NCBI GenBank assembly: GCA_947627185.1
Contig: CANQVF010000006.1
Span: forward strand, 1-64,000
Origin: an uncultured Clostridia bacterium
GTDB lineage: Bacteria; Bacillota; Clostridia; TANB77; CAG-508
Length of the DNA: 64,000 bases
Direction: 5' to 3'
Made by a program: the position numbers and the translations under genes
The notes under the pieces: model-generated
Database searches by the model: none
The model's input: only the letters and a program-made list of their open reading frames with translations
Told to the model about the DNA's origin: nothing
In this document: piece by piece, positions 7,564 through 17,095 of the stretch
Layout of the letters: the number at the start of each line of letters is the position of its first letter
Position numbering within the stretch: position 1 is the first letter of the stretch

Positions 7564-8655
7564 TTATTTATTACCTCTTATTTTCTTTATGTTTGCTAAG
7601 ATAAGTATTATAAGTCCAATTCCAAACATAAATCCTAAAATAATATATTTATAAAGAGTATTTTCTATAAAATGAATTTTAGATACATTTATTGGTAGCA
7701 ATGTTAATCCAAAAAGTATACTACATGTGGAAAATGATAACATTTTCTCATTAGTAACATTTAACATTTTTTTTAAAATTCTATTAACTATAAATATTAC
7801 AAAACTTAAATAAGAAAAAATTGAAAAAATCCATAATAATATAAATAAAGAATCCACTCTTTGAATAAAAGTACCTAATTCGATTTGCCTTATAAGTAAA
7901 AACAAAGAATTTATTGGTTCACTACTTGTTGTAGTATTAAATAAAGTTAGCATAGATGTTACAGTTAAAAGTAATATTATTAAAGAAATGATATATGAAA
8001 TAATAGAAATTTTTTTAAATTCTTCAGGTCTTTTTAGTATTGGTTTTATAAAATAATAATATACAATTATATACATTGCGAAAGTATTTCCTAATCCTAA
8101 TCCAAAAGTTGTATAATAATCTTTTCCAAGTATTGGTGTTAGATGTTCTAAATCGTAATTATCCCATACAGAAAAAAAAGAAATGAGTACACTTATTAAT
8201 GCAAATGGAATAATAAAAGTAGCAGTTCTTGCAATAGATTTAAAACCAATAAGATTAGCGATTAGTATTCCAGTAATAAATATAAGTAAAATGTATATAA
8301 CATCAAAATTTGAAAAATATATAGTATGCAAAACATTTGAAAAGTCAATTAAGGTTATAAAAGAAACTAACATAAATAATGCAATGCTAATTATTCCTAT
8401 AAAATTTTTTAATTTCTTTCCTGCTAAAAATTCTGAAATATCTAATAAATCAGCATTTTCAAATTTATTTAATAATTTAATAATAACTAATAAAATTATA
8501 AAATCAATAATGCCAATATATAAAATATTTATAATAGAACCACTACCTGTAAGATTTACTATATAATAAGGTACATTTAAAATTAGCTTATTTATCATAA
8601 CCAGAAGAATTATTGAAATTATTTCGATATTTCCTAATTTATAACTATTTTCCAT
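7564..8655 (-). CDS. Spore germinant receptor B subunit (GerAB-type permease)
   Basis: A 363-residue integral membrane protein with about ten predicted helices, of the spore-germination permease family (APC superfamily). In the family this subunit binds the germinant amino acid and couples it to ion release. The start (8655) lies inside the 3' end of the A subunit, which it overlaps by 11 bases, with a GGAGG ribosome site. The reading frame is intact and of normal length. Confidence 0.9.
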   Translation of the reverse strand: MENSYKLGNIEIISIILLVMINKLILNVPYYIVNLTGSGSIINILYIGIIDFIILLVIIKLLNKFENADLLDISEFLAGKKLKNFIGIISIALFMLVSFITLIDFSNVLHTIYFSNFDVIYILLIFITGILIANLIGFKSIARTATFIIPFALISVLISFFSVWDNYDLEHLTPILGKDYYTTFGLGLGNTFAMYIIVYYYFIKPILKRPEEFKKISIISYIISLIILLLTVTSMLTLFNTTTSSEPINSLFLLIRQIELGTFIQRVDSLFILLWIFSIFSYLSFVIFIVNRILKKMLNVTNEKMLSFSTCSILFGLTLLPINVSKIHFIENTLYKYIILGFMFGIGLIILILANIKKIRGNK

Positions 8656-10328
8656 TTTGCCTCCATTTCATACTGATATGACTTTCTATATTTGGCTTTT
8701 TTGTATTAAGAAAAGAATTCCTTTTTTCACGTTTCCAAACTGGATCAATAAAAATTGTTTCATTTTTAGATAAATTAGAAAGTGGTATATATGGAGCAAA
8801 AAATGAAACCCCAAATGAACTTTGATTAGAGAGTAATAAAAAATGAATGAAAAATCCAAATGCTATTCCTAAAAATCCAGCCAAATATCCTAAAATTATA
8901 TACATAAATCGAAACATTTTAATTGCAAATCTTAAAGAATTATCTGGTATTGCAAAAGAGCAAATTCCAGAAAAGGCTACTATTATTATAAGTATAGGAC
9001 TTACAATATTTGCAGAAACAGCAGCTTCACCTAATATAAGAGCACCAATTATTCCGTACAGTAGTACTAAATGATGATGGAACACGAATACTTGCTTCTT
9101 GAATTAATTCAAAAGAAGCTTCCATAATTATAATTTCAAACAAAATAGGGAAAGGTATAGCTTCACGTGCTGCAACTATGGCAAACAATAATTCAGATGG
9201 AATTAATTCATAATGGTACATAGTAATAGCAATATATAAGCCAGGTACAAGTAAAGCAGATATTAAAGCAATACTTCTTAAAATTTTAAGAAAATTAGCA
9301 TAATGATAATTTAAATTTGAATCTTCTGGTGATGTTAAAAAATCTATTAAACATGCTGGAAGAATTACAGAAAAGGGAGAGCCATTTATTAATATAGCAA
9401 TTCTTCCAAGTAATAGATATTGAGATGTTTTATCTGGTCTTTCAGTTGATATAGTTTGAGGAAAAGCCATTTTAGGTGAATCTTTTATAAATTGTATAAG
9501 TTGTCCAGAAGATAAAAGATAATCAATATCAAGATTATTTATTCTATATTTTGCTTCTGCAACTAAATCATCATTAGTAATATTTTTTATATAACAAATT
9601 GCTACTTTTGTTTTGCTAATTTTTCCAACTGTTGTTTCTTCTATTATTAAATTTTCATTATTAATAATTTTTCTAAGCATTGAAGTATTTGTTCTAATAT
9701 TTTCTACAAACCCCTCATGTGAGCCTTGAACAACAGATTCAGTTACAGGTTGATCTACACTACGACCTTTAAATCCTTTAGTTTCAATGCATAAAGCAAT
9801 ATTTAAAGATTCTACAAATAAGGCACAGAAACCAGCATTTACTTTAGTAATAATATCAGAAAAATTTTTTTCTTTTGATACACTATTTTGAGGTATTAAA
9901 CTAGAATATAAAAAATTTTCTAAATTAAATTTTGTATATTTATGTTTTACTGTATTTAATATTTGATTAGTATGTTGTTTTTTATCATCCATTTTAATTG
10001 AATTTTTTAATAGAAGAGGTTTCATTATAAAATCATTAATCGCTGAGTCTTCAACCATTCCATCAATATATAATATAAATGCTGAAAATTTTTGCTTAGA
10101 TATATCTATTTCAAATTTTCTTGTTTTTATATCGCTATTAATTAACATATTATATTTTATTTTTAAATAATTTAGATTTTCATCAATAGATTGATAAACT
10201 AATGTTTCATCATCATTACTACTATTAAATTCTTCTTCGTTTATGTTATTTGATACATCAGATAAAATAAAATTATATTCTTCTTTTTCTTTATATTTAA
10301 ATATATCATCAAATATTTTTTTTATCAT
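8645..10328 (-). pseudogene. Spore germinant receptor A subunit (GerAA-type), split by a single-base frameshift
   Basis: Two overlapping frames (10328-9027 and 9085-8645) together encode one GerA family protein of about 560 residues. The N-terminal cytoplasmic domain includes the QGSHEGFVENIRTN segment. The C-terminal membrane domain follows. The first frame reads IRVPSSFSTTV and then diverges into a short unrelated tail. Removing one C (minus strand, at about 9056) lets it continue as GIIGALILGEAAVSAN, the expected next segment. The total of 1684 bases is one more than a multiple of three, as a +1 insertion predicts. No homopolymer or slippery heptamer is present. It could be true inactivation or an assembly error. 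Confidence 0.85.
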
Positions 10329-10349
10329 AATTTTTCTCCTAATATAAGA

Positions 10350-10378
10350 TAGTATAAGTATTTTCCAAAAAAATATAC
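10350..10378 (-). promoter_or_regulatory. Candidate forespore (sigma-G/F-like) promoter of the ger operon
   Basis: Minus strand GTATA (10378-10374), 17-bp spacer, TATACTA (10356-10350), close to the sigma-G pattern GNATA / CATANTA with one mismatch. It is about 20 bases before the ger ribosome site. No good sigma-A promoter was seen in this direction. Confidence 0.4.
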
Positions 10379-10393
10379 TATTACCAAAAAATA

Positions 10394-10402
10394 TGGTATA
10401 AT
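10394..10402 (+). promoter_or_regulatory. Extended -10 promoter for the gene at 10431
   Basis: TGGTATAAT is a full extended -10; the -35 region at about 10374 (TATACT) is weak. Confidence 0.45.
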
Positions 10403-10430
10403 AATTTAAAATAAAATTAAGGATAGAGTT

Positions 10431-11162
10431 ATGGAAAAAAAGAATGAAAATGGTATAATTTCAATATTTGTATTGTTTTCTATGTTATTTTTATTATTTT
10501 TTATTTTTACATCATACTTTTTTATAAAAAATAAAATTGCATTAAAAGAAAATCAAAATTTGCAATTAAAGAAAATGTATTCAGAAGATATTGATGTAAT
10601 TGAAAATGAGTCTAATTTAAGTAATGAAGTTATTCCAATATATAATATAGATGAATTGAATATTGTTGGTACAGGAAGTTTTTTAAAAATTAAAAATAAA
10701 ATTTATGAATGCGGTATTGGTAAAAATTATATGTTAAGAGATAATATAATAGTTGATATAGATGAAGATATAATAAATTCTAGAGTTGGATTTAATGATT
10801 ATAAATTATATTCATCGAATTATCATATAGATAATTTTTCATATGATATTTACTATTATAAAGACAATACTTATTGGAAAAATATATTTTACAAAAAATA
10901 TGTTGATGATGAAAAAAATACTCAGAATAATTATACAGAAAATAATTTTTCAATAATAGATAAATGTAATAATATGGATGATTATACTTATTTAATGTTA
11001 TGGACTGATAATAATAATGAATTTAAAAACTTAGAAATTGTATCGCAAAAAGAAAAACCTCAAAATGTAAATCAGATACAAGTTTATAATAAAAATTATG
11101 ATAAGTTAAATAAAAAAGATGGAGAGTTTTATATTTTTATAAATATAGGAAATAAAATATAA
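10431..11162 (+). CDS. Single-pass membrane protein of unknown function
   Basis: A 243-residue protein with a short charged N terminus (MEKKNENG), one strongly hydrophobic helix (about 9-31) and then an Asn/Tyr/Asp-rich extracytoplasmic region. The NENG-hydrophobic start recalls minor pseudopilin or PilX-like N termini, but the position-5 Glu typical of type IV prepilins is missing, so assignment to the prepilin peptidase at 725 would be speculative. AAGGA precedes the ATG. It stands alone between the divergent ger operon and spoIVA. Confidence 0.6.
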   Translation: MEKKNENGIISIFVLFSMLFLLFFIFTSYFFIKNKIALKENQNLQLKKMYSEDIDVIENESNLSNEVIPIYNIDELNIVGTGSFLKIKNKIYECGIGKNYMLRDNIIVDIDEDIINSRVGFNDYKLYSSNYHIDNFSYDIYYYKDNTYWKNIFYKKYVDDEKNTQNNYTENNFSIIDKCNNMDDYTYLMLWTDNNNEFKNLEIVSQKEKPQNVNQIQVYNKNYDKLNKKDGEFYIFINIGNKI

Positions 11163-11237
11163 AAAATAGTCATAAAACAAAAATACCCTAATATAAATTA
11201 GTAAAAGATGTATGAATTTATAGGAGGGTATTTTTTA

Positions 11238-12716
11238 ATGGAAAATTTGAGGTTATATCAAAATATTGCTCAAAGAACAGATGGCGATATTTATATAGGA
11301 GTGGTTGGTCCAGTAAGAACAGGTAAATCAACTTTTATTAAAAAATTTATGGAACTTTTAGTTTTACCTAATATTGATAATGAATATAAAAAGGAGAGAG
11401 CTATAGATGAACTTCCACAAAGTGCAAGTGGAAGAACAATAATGACAACAGAACCAAAGTTTATTCCAAATGAAGCTATAGAAATTAATTTAAATGGAAA
11501 TGTAAAGCTAAAAACAAGATTAGTGGATTGTGTTGGTTATTTAGTTAATAATGCTTTGGGATATTTGGAAGATGATATGCCAAGAATGGTAAAAACACCA
11601 TGGTCAGAAAATGAAATGCCTTTTGAAACAGCTGCTGAACTTGGAACTAAAAAAGTAATAGTAGAACACTCTACAGTTGGAATAATTGTAACAACAGATG
11701 GTACAATTACAGATATTCCTAGAGAAGAATATATTGAAGCAGAAGAGAGAGTTGTAAAGGAACTACAGGAACTTAATAAACCATTTATTATACTTATGAA
11801 TTGCCAAAATCCAAATGATGGATATAGCATAGATTTAGCAAAAAAATTATCAGAAAAATATGGAACAACAGTTATTCCTATTAATTGTTTAGAATTAAAC
11901 ATTGATGATATAAATTTAATTTTTTCAAAATTGCTATATGAATTTATGATAGAAAGAGTAGAAGTTAAATTTCCACGTTGGATAGAAGGATTAGATATAA
12001 GCAATGAATTAAAAGTAAATTTATTTGAAACTGTTAAAAAATCTTTTTCAGAAACTGCAAGATTAAAAGATGTAAATGATACATATTTAAAATTAGAAGA
12101 GTCAGAAAATATAAAAAAAGCAGAAGTAGAAGAAATAAATTTAGGAACAGGTGTTGTAACAGTAAAAGCAGAACTAAATGATAGCTTATTTTATAATGTT
12201 CTTAGTGATATAACAGGTGTTAAAATAAAAAATGAAGGAGAGTTATTTAGTTCTATTTCTTCATTTGCTAAGATAAAAAAAGACTATGATAAAATGGCTT
12301 ATGCAATTCATCAAGTAAATGAAAAGGGATATGGAATAGTAACACCTGGAATTGAAGATTTAATTTTGGATGAACCAGAAATAGTAAAACAAGGGTCTAA
12401 ATATGGAGTAAAGTTAAAAGCAAAAGCTCCATCAATTCATATGATAAAGATTAATACTGAAACAGAAGTATCACCAATAGTAGGTAGTGAAAAACAATCT
12501 GAGGATTTAGTAAAATATTTATTATCTGAATTTGAAAGTGATCCAAAACAAATTTGGAAATCAAATATATTTGGAAAAAGTTTACATGAGCTTGTAAATG
12601 AAGGTTTACAAAATAAATTGGCAAGAATGCCAGAAGAAGCACAACTAAAATTGCAAGAAACATTAGAAAGAATTGTAAATGAGGGAAGCGGAGGATTAAT
12701 TTGCATAATATTATAA
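11238..12716 (+). CDS. spoIVA: Stage IV sporulation protein A
   Basis: A 492-residue protein, exactly the family's usual length. It is the ATP-hydrolysing cytoskeletal protein that polymerises on the outer forespore membrane to form the base of the coat. The Walker A motif GPVRTGKST (Lys30) is intact, followed by the conserved DELPQSASGRTIMTTEPKF block. The C terminus ends in GGLICIIL, as in the family. The start at 11238 follows TAGGAGGG by nine bases; an in-frame ATG at 11208 lies before this site and is rejected. Expression would be expected in the mother cell, but no clear sigma-E promoter was seen. Confidence 0.97.
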   Translation: MENLRLYQNIAQRTDGDIYIGVVGPVRTGKSTFIKKFMELLVLPNIDNEYKKERAIDELPQSASGRTIMTTEPKFIPNEAIEINLNGNVKLKTRLVDCVGYLVNNALGYLEDDMPRMVKTPWSENEMPFETAAELGTKKVIVEHSTVGIIVTTDGTITDIPREEYIEAEERVVKELQELNKPFIILMNCQNPNDGYSIDLAKKLSEKYGTTVIPINCLELNIDDINLIFSKLLYEFMIERVEVKFPRWIEGLDISNELKVNLFETVKKSFSETARLKDVNDTYLKLEESENIKKAEVEEINLGTGVVTVKAELNDSLFYNVLSDITGVKIKNEGELFSSISSFAKIKKDYDKMAYAIHQVNEKGYGIVTPGIEDLILDEPEIVKQGSKYGVKLKAKAPSIHMIKINTETEVSPIVGSEKQSEDLVKYLLSEFESDPKQIWKSNIFGKSLHELVNEGLQNKLARMPEEAQLKLQETLERIVNEGSGGLICIIL

Positions 12717-12732
12717 TAAAAAATTAATATAT

Positions 12733-12823
12733 AAAAATGTAGATATTATAAAATATCTACATTTTTATATTAGCTTTTATATAGTTATAAAAAAATGAAA
12801 GTAGGAAAACTACTTTCATTTTT
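12733..12823. terminator. Two tandem hairpin terminators between convergent genes
   Basis: The first is a perfect 15-bp stem (12733-12747 with 12752-12766, loop ATAA) with A- and T-rich ends, usable in both directions. The second is a 14-bp stem (12791-12804 with 12810-12823), again flanked by A and T runs. They separate spoIVA from the convergent gene at 12842. Confidence 0.8.
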
Positions 12824-12841
12824 TTAATGTATAGAATTTAT

Positions 12842-14350
12842 TTATAAAGGATTTACTTCATAAAGTATGTTAAAGAAGTTAAAATTTTCTAGACTATTTG
12901 AATCTAAATATTCTAAATAACTTTCAAGTTCGCTTTTTGTTTTGCAAGCAGCTATAACAGCTGGATTTAAATTATATCTTCTGGCAACATTTAAACTATA
13001 TGCTACTGAAGGTATAAATCCTTTACCTTCAAGATTTCTTAATATATTATAAGTTTCAGAAAATCTTGCTTTATAAGGATGTTTCATAAAATAATCAAAA
13101 GGTAATATAAATTCTTTTTTAACAACATCTTGAACAGAATTATATACTGCTGGATAACTTTCAATATAATCTACTAATTCAGAAAGTTTATATGGTAAAT
13201 ATATTGTTTTATTTTTTTCTGATATAAGTAATGTATCATTATCAAATTGTGCTTCTAATATAGAAGATATTTTTGAATCTATATTTTCATTAGAAATAAT
13301 ATTAGTATTACTAGAAGCTTTGTTTAAATCGTTATTTTTAATATTTTCGAAGTTTTTATCTATTATTTCTTCTAGATTTTCAACAGTAGAATTTTCATTA
13401 TTTGTAGAGTTTTCGTTATCTAAAACTTCTTCATTATTACCATTTTGTTCATTAGATTCATTTTGATTCTCGTTTTCGCTTTCATTTTCATTTTTTACTT
13501 CTGGAATATTATTTGTTTCATCTTCATTTTTAACTTCAGTATTAGTATTATTAATTATCTCATCATTGCTGTTATTAACATCGTTTACATTTTGAGCTTC
13601 TTGATTATTATTTGTTTCATTTTCAATTTCTGAAACAGTATCATTTTGATTAGATGTATTATTTTCTTCATTAACATTTTCATTTATATTTACTTTAAAA
13701 GCTTCTTCTCTATTATCTATATTATCATTTTGATCTTCAATATCTTTCAAAAAGATAGGGCAATCAGACAAATTTTCTAATTCTTTTTTTAAGTCAAAAC
13801 CATTTTCAAATATTGAATCAACATCAACATCTTTATCTTTAATAGAAAAACCTGTAAATTCATAATTTGAATTAGATTCATCATCATTGTTTATAGAATT
13901 AAAATTATATTGAAAATTATTAACATTTATAAATTCATTTAAATCAGTTGTATCAGAATTTATTTTTTGTGTTAATTCTTGTAATATTTCTGCATATTTG
14001 AAAATATCACTTTTAATTTGAGAAAAAGTATCTATAAAATATTGTTTTGATTTATTTGATTTTTGATCATCTTCAATTAATTTAGTTAATTGATAATTTA
14101 CAGTATCAATATTAGAAGTTAATTTTTCAATTGAATTGATATTGTTAGAAATATTTTCTAAATGATGATTTGCAGAATCATAAATATTTTGATATTCTGC
14201 TTTTTCTTGCTCAGAAGCATTATTAATAAGCATAGATAGATTTTTCATAATATCTAAAACTAATTGTTTGTTATTGTTTTGTAATTTTAATTGATCATTT
14301 AAAAAATTAATACTTTTTTCAAATTTTAATGATTTAACACTATTTAACAT
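12842..14350 (-). CDS. Asn/Glu-rich protein with conserved-looking C-terminal domain, unknown
   Basis: A 502-residue protein in three parts. Residues 1-150 are predicted helical or coiled coil with many Asn, Lys and Glu. Residues about 215-345 are low complexity, almost only Asn, Glu, Asp, Ser and Val. The C-terminal ~120 residues look like a folded domain, beginning IYLPYKLSELVDYIESYP and containing EFILPFDYFMKHPYKARFSE. No signal peptide or membrane helix. AGGAGG lies eight bases before the ATG. The acidic middle may be a flexible spacer. It is convergent with spoIVA, which does not imply a shared role. Confidence 0.7.
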   Translation of the reverse strand: MLNSVKSLKFEKSINFLNDQLKLQNNNKQLVLDIMKNLSMLINNASEQEKAEYQNIYDSANHHLENISNNINSIEKLTSNIDTVNYQLTKLIEDDQKSNKSKQYFIDTFSQIKSDIFKYAEILQELTQKINSDTTDLNEFINVNNFQYNFNSINNDDESNSNYEFTGFSIKDKDVDVDSIFENGFDLKKELENLSDCPIFLKDIEDQNDNIDNREEAFKVNINENVNEENNTSNQNDTVSEIENETNNNQEAQNVNDVNNSNDEIINNTNTEVKNEDETNNIPEVKNENESENENQNESNEQNGNNEEVLDNENSTNNENSTVENLEEIIDKNFENIKNNDLNKASSNTNIISNENIDSKISSILEAQFDNDTLLISEKNKTIYLPYKLSELVDYIESYPAVYNSVQDVVKKEFILPFDYFMKHPYKARFSETYNILRNLEGKGFIPSVAYSLNVARRYNLNPAVIAACKTKSELESYLEYLDSNSLENFNFFNILYEVNPL

Positions 14351-14487
14351 TAGAAAACCTCCTAAAGATTAATAAATTATTAGTTAAAAATATGTTACAA
14401 AAATAAATAATTTGTTTTTAAATTTTAACACATTTTTATTATAACATAAAAAAATTAAAAATATATAACAATTATATTAAAAAAATA

Positions 14488-14509
14488 TTACAAAAATGTT
14501 ACAAAAATG
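14488..14509. promoter_or_regulatory. Tandem 11-bp direct repeats, candidate operator
   Basis: TTACAAAAATG occurs twice back to back (14488-14498, 14499-14509), one helical turn apart and about 35 bp before the efflux promoter. A near copy (TTACAAAAATA) lies at 14397-14407. Spacing fits a dimeric activator or response regulator. No regulator gene is adjacent. Confidence 0.4.
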
Positions 14510-14543
14510 TTATGGATTTTTTTATAAAATAGAATATTAATTC

Positions 14544-14572
14544 TTCCATTAAATTAAAATTTATGATATAAT
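14544..14572 (+). promoter_or_regulatory. Promoter of the MacAB-type efflux operon
   Basis: TATAAT at 14567-14572 with TGA in front (extended -10) and a weak TTCCAT at -35, 17-bp spacer. The poor -35 box would suit activator dependence. Confidence 0.5.
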
Positions 14573-14626
14573 CAAATGCGATTTTAAAATATATTTATGA
14601 AATCTAAGGAGATTAAAAACATTACT

Positions 14627-16381
14627 ATGGAAAAAAGAAAAATTGATATTAAAAAAATATTTAAAAATAATAAAAAGAAAATAATTGTAATTTCTATAAT
14701 ACTTTTAATATTATTAATAATTATTATTAGTAATATTTTTAAACCTAAAGAAACAACTGAAAGTAAATTAGAAATTGAACCAATAAAAAAACGTTCTATA
14801 GGAACAAGTATAGCTGCAACTGGAGTTATTGAAGCAAGTAATACAAAAAATGTTGTATCAGCCCTTACTGGTTCAGAAATAAAAACTGTTAATGTAAAAG
14901 AAGGAGATAAAGTAACACCAGGTCAAGTTATTTGTACATTCGATACTTCTACAATTCAAGATGCTTTAAATACAGCACAAAAGTCTTTAGGAATATCTCA
15001 AGCTCAAGCAAATATTGGTATTGAATCTGCAAGAAGAAACTTAAATGATGCAATAAAAAATAAAGACACACAAATAAGCACTACTCAAGCAGATGTTGAT
15101 AATGCATTAAAGGCATATCAAGATGCGCAAAATCAATTAGAAAATGCAAAAAAAGATTTATCTCAAAAACAGTTAGCATTAGATAGTTTTAATAAAACAT
15201 ATGGTACTCAAATAGCAGAAGGAAATGCAAAGAAAAATGCTTATGATGATGCTACTAATAAATATAATACACAACTTGCGGTTACGGATACTGCAAAATT
15301 AAAATATGAAACATTTTTAGACCCAGTAACTGGAGCACCAAAAGATTCATTAGATGCACAATATGTTGAGGCATTAAATACTTATAATAGTGAACAACAA
15401 AAATTATTACAAGCTAAGACTACATTAGATAATATAGGAAATGATTATTTAGCAGGAAAAGCTAATTATGATAACTTAAATAGTCAATTACAAAATTTAA
15501 CTACACAAATTGCACAATCACAATCAGCAATTCCTACTTTAGAACAAACAGTAAATAGTTTAAAAACAACTTATGAAAAAGCTTCCCAAGCTTTGAATTC
15601 TGCATCTACTACTGCAGACAGTACAATAGCTAGTATGCAAGATTCATTAAGTAATGCAGAATTAAGTTCAGATTTAAATAGAACAACTCAACAAGCACAA
15701 ATAGATACTTATAAAGACCAAATTAGTAAAGGAATTTTAACATCTACTGTTTCTGGAACAGTTACGGCTGTAAATGTAAAACCAGGAGATATCTATTCAG
15801 GCTCTACAATTGCAGTTATAGATGGAGTTAATGAATTTATTATAGAAGCAGAAATTGATGAATATGATATTGCAGATATAAATGTTGGAATGGAAGTTCT
15901 AATAAAAACTGATGCAACTCGTGATGAAGAACTAAAAGGAAGAGTTATTTTTGTTGCATCTAGTGCTACTGAAAATCAAGCATCTCAAATGGCAGGAATG
16001 TCAACATCAATGAATACTTCTGGAAATGCAACTTATAAAATACAAATTTCGTTAGATTCAGAAAATGATAGATTACGTTTAGGCATGAATGCTAAATTAA
16101 GTATTATTACAGATAGTAGAGAAAATGTGTGGGCAGTTCCAATTGATGCAATTCACGAAAGAGATAATGGAACAAAATATATAGAAGTATTAAAAAATGA
16201 AAATGAAAATATAGAACAAAAACAAGAATTAGATGTAGTAACTGGACTTGAAAGTTCTTATTATGTAGAAATTAATTCAGATAAATTAACTGATGGAATG
16301 CAAGTAATTATGCCAGAAATAGAAGGAAATAATTCTATGGAAACTTTAATAGAATTAATGGGTGCAGATGCAGGATTATAA
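14627..16381 (+). CDS. MacA/HlyD-family periplasmic-adaptor-like efflux protein
   Basis: About 584 residues, with a basic N terminus, one membrane helix (about 17-38), a biotinyl-lipoyl-like beta domain entered by VKEGDKVTPGQVICTFDTS, a very long alpha-helical coiled-coil hairpin (about 115-375), the second lipoyl half (TAVNVKPGDIYSG) and a beta-barrel domain (about 400-580). In Gram-positives such proteins pair with a MacB-type ABC transporter, encoded by the next two genes. AAGGAG at 14606-14611 is 15 bases from this ATG, which is long. An in-frame ATG at 14597 lies upstream, and an ATT at 14621 would have ideal spacing, so the exact start is uncertain. Confidence 0.85.
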   Translation: MEKRKIDIKKIFKNNKKKIIVISIILLILLIIIISNIFKPKETTESKLEIEPIKKRSIGTSIAATGVIEASNTKNVVSALTGSEIKTVNVKEGDKVTPGQVICTFDTSTIQDALNTAQKSLGISQAQANIGIESARRNLNDAIKNKDTQISTTQADVDNALKAYQDAQNQLENAKKDLSQKQLALDSFNKTYGTQIAEGNAKKNAYDDATNKYNTQLAVTDTAKLKYETFLDPVTGAPKDSLDAQYVEALNTYNSEQQKLLQAKTTLDNIGNDYLAGKANYDNLNSQLQNLTTQIAQSQSAIPTLEQTVNSLKTTYEKASQALNSASTTADSTIASMQDSLSNAELSSDLNRTTQQAQIDTYKDQISKGILTSTVSGTVTAVNVKPGDIYSGSTIAVIDGVNEFIIEAEIDEYDIADINVGMEVLIKTDATRDEELKGRVIFVASSATENQASQMAGMSTSMNTSGNATYKIQISLDSENDRLRLGMNAKLSIITDSRENVWAVPIDAIHERDNGTKYIEVLKNENENIEQKQELDVVTGLESSYYVEINSDKLTDGMQVIMPEIEGNNSMETLIELMGADAGL

Positions 16382-16396
16382 AAGAAGGGAAGATAA

Positions 16397-17095
16397 ATGG
16401 ATTCAATAATAAAATTAACTAATATAGTAAAAAAATTTTATATTGGTGAACCAAATGAACTAGAAATATTGCATGGAATTTCTTTAGAAGTTAAAGAAGG
16501 AGAATTTGTTTCAATTGTAGGACCATCTGGCTCTGGAAAATCTACTTTAATGAATATGATTGGTGCATTAGATAGACCAACTTCTGGAGACTATATATTA
16601 GATGGAATTGATGTTGGAAAAGCAGATGATATAGAACTTTCTAAAATAAGAAATCAAAAAATAGGATTTGTTTTTCAAACATATAACTTAATTCCAAAAA
16701 CAAATGCAATAAAAAATATTGAACTTCCAATGTTATATGCTGGAATGGAGAGAAACAAAAGAATCACAAGAGCAAAAGAACTTTTAGAATTAGTAGAAAT
16801 GGGAGATAGAGCAAAACATTTACCAGAAGAATTGTCTGGAGGACAAAAACAAAGAGTTGCAATAGCAAGAGCTATGGCAAATGATCCTGCTATTATTTTG
16901 GCTGATGAGCCAACAGGTGCATTAGATTCAAAAACTGGTAGATTAGTTATGGATTTATTTCATAAATTAAATAAAGAACAGAAAAAAACAATAGTTCTTA
17001 TTACTCACTCTAACGAACTTGCATCAGAAACAGACAGAATTATATCAATAAAAGATGGAAATATTATTAATGAAGAAAAAGGAGGCAGTAAATAA
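16397..17095 (+). CDS. MacB-type ABC transporter ATP-binding protein
   Basis: A 232-residue nucleotide-binding subunit with Walker A GPSGSGKST (about 43-51), the Q loop in VFQTYNLIPK, the signature LSGGQKQR, Walker B IILADEPTGALDSK and the H-loop His in LITHSNE. It belongs to the lipoprotein-release/MacB subgroup. AGGGAAG precedes the ATG. The gene abuts the permease with a zero-base gap, forming a three-gene export unit with the upstream adaptor. Confidence 0.95.
   Translation: MDSIIKLTNIVKKFYIGEPNELEILHGISLEVKEGEFVSIVGPSGSGKSTLMNMIGALDRPTSGDYILDGIDVGKADDIELSKIRNQKIGFVFQTYNLIPKTNAIKNIELPMLYAGMERNKRITRAKELLELVEMGDRAKHLPEELSGGQKQRVAIARAMANDPAIILADEPTGALDSKTGRLVMDLFHKLNKEQKKTIVLITHSNELASETDRIISIKDGNIINEEKGGSK

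Noticed and set aside
9027..9085. Programmed ribosomal frameshift in the ger A subunit
   Set aside because: No slippery heptamer, internal Shine-Dalgarno or downstream structure was seen; a plain one-base insertion is simpler.
13445..13633. Plus-strand hydrophobic frame opposite the Asn/Glu-rich gene
   Set aside because: It is the mirror of low-complexity codons and has no ribosome binding site.
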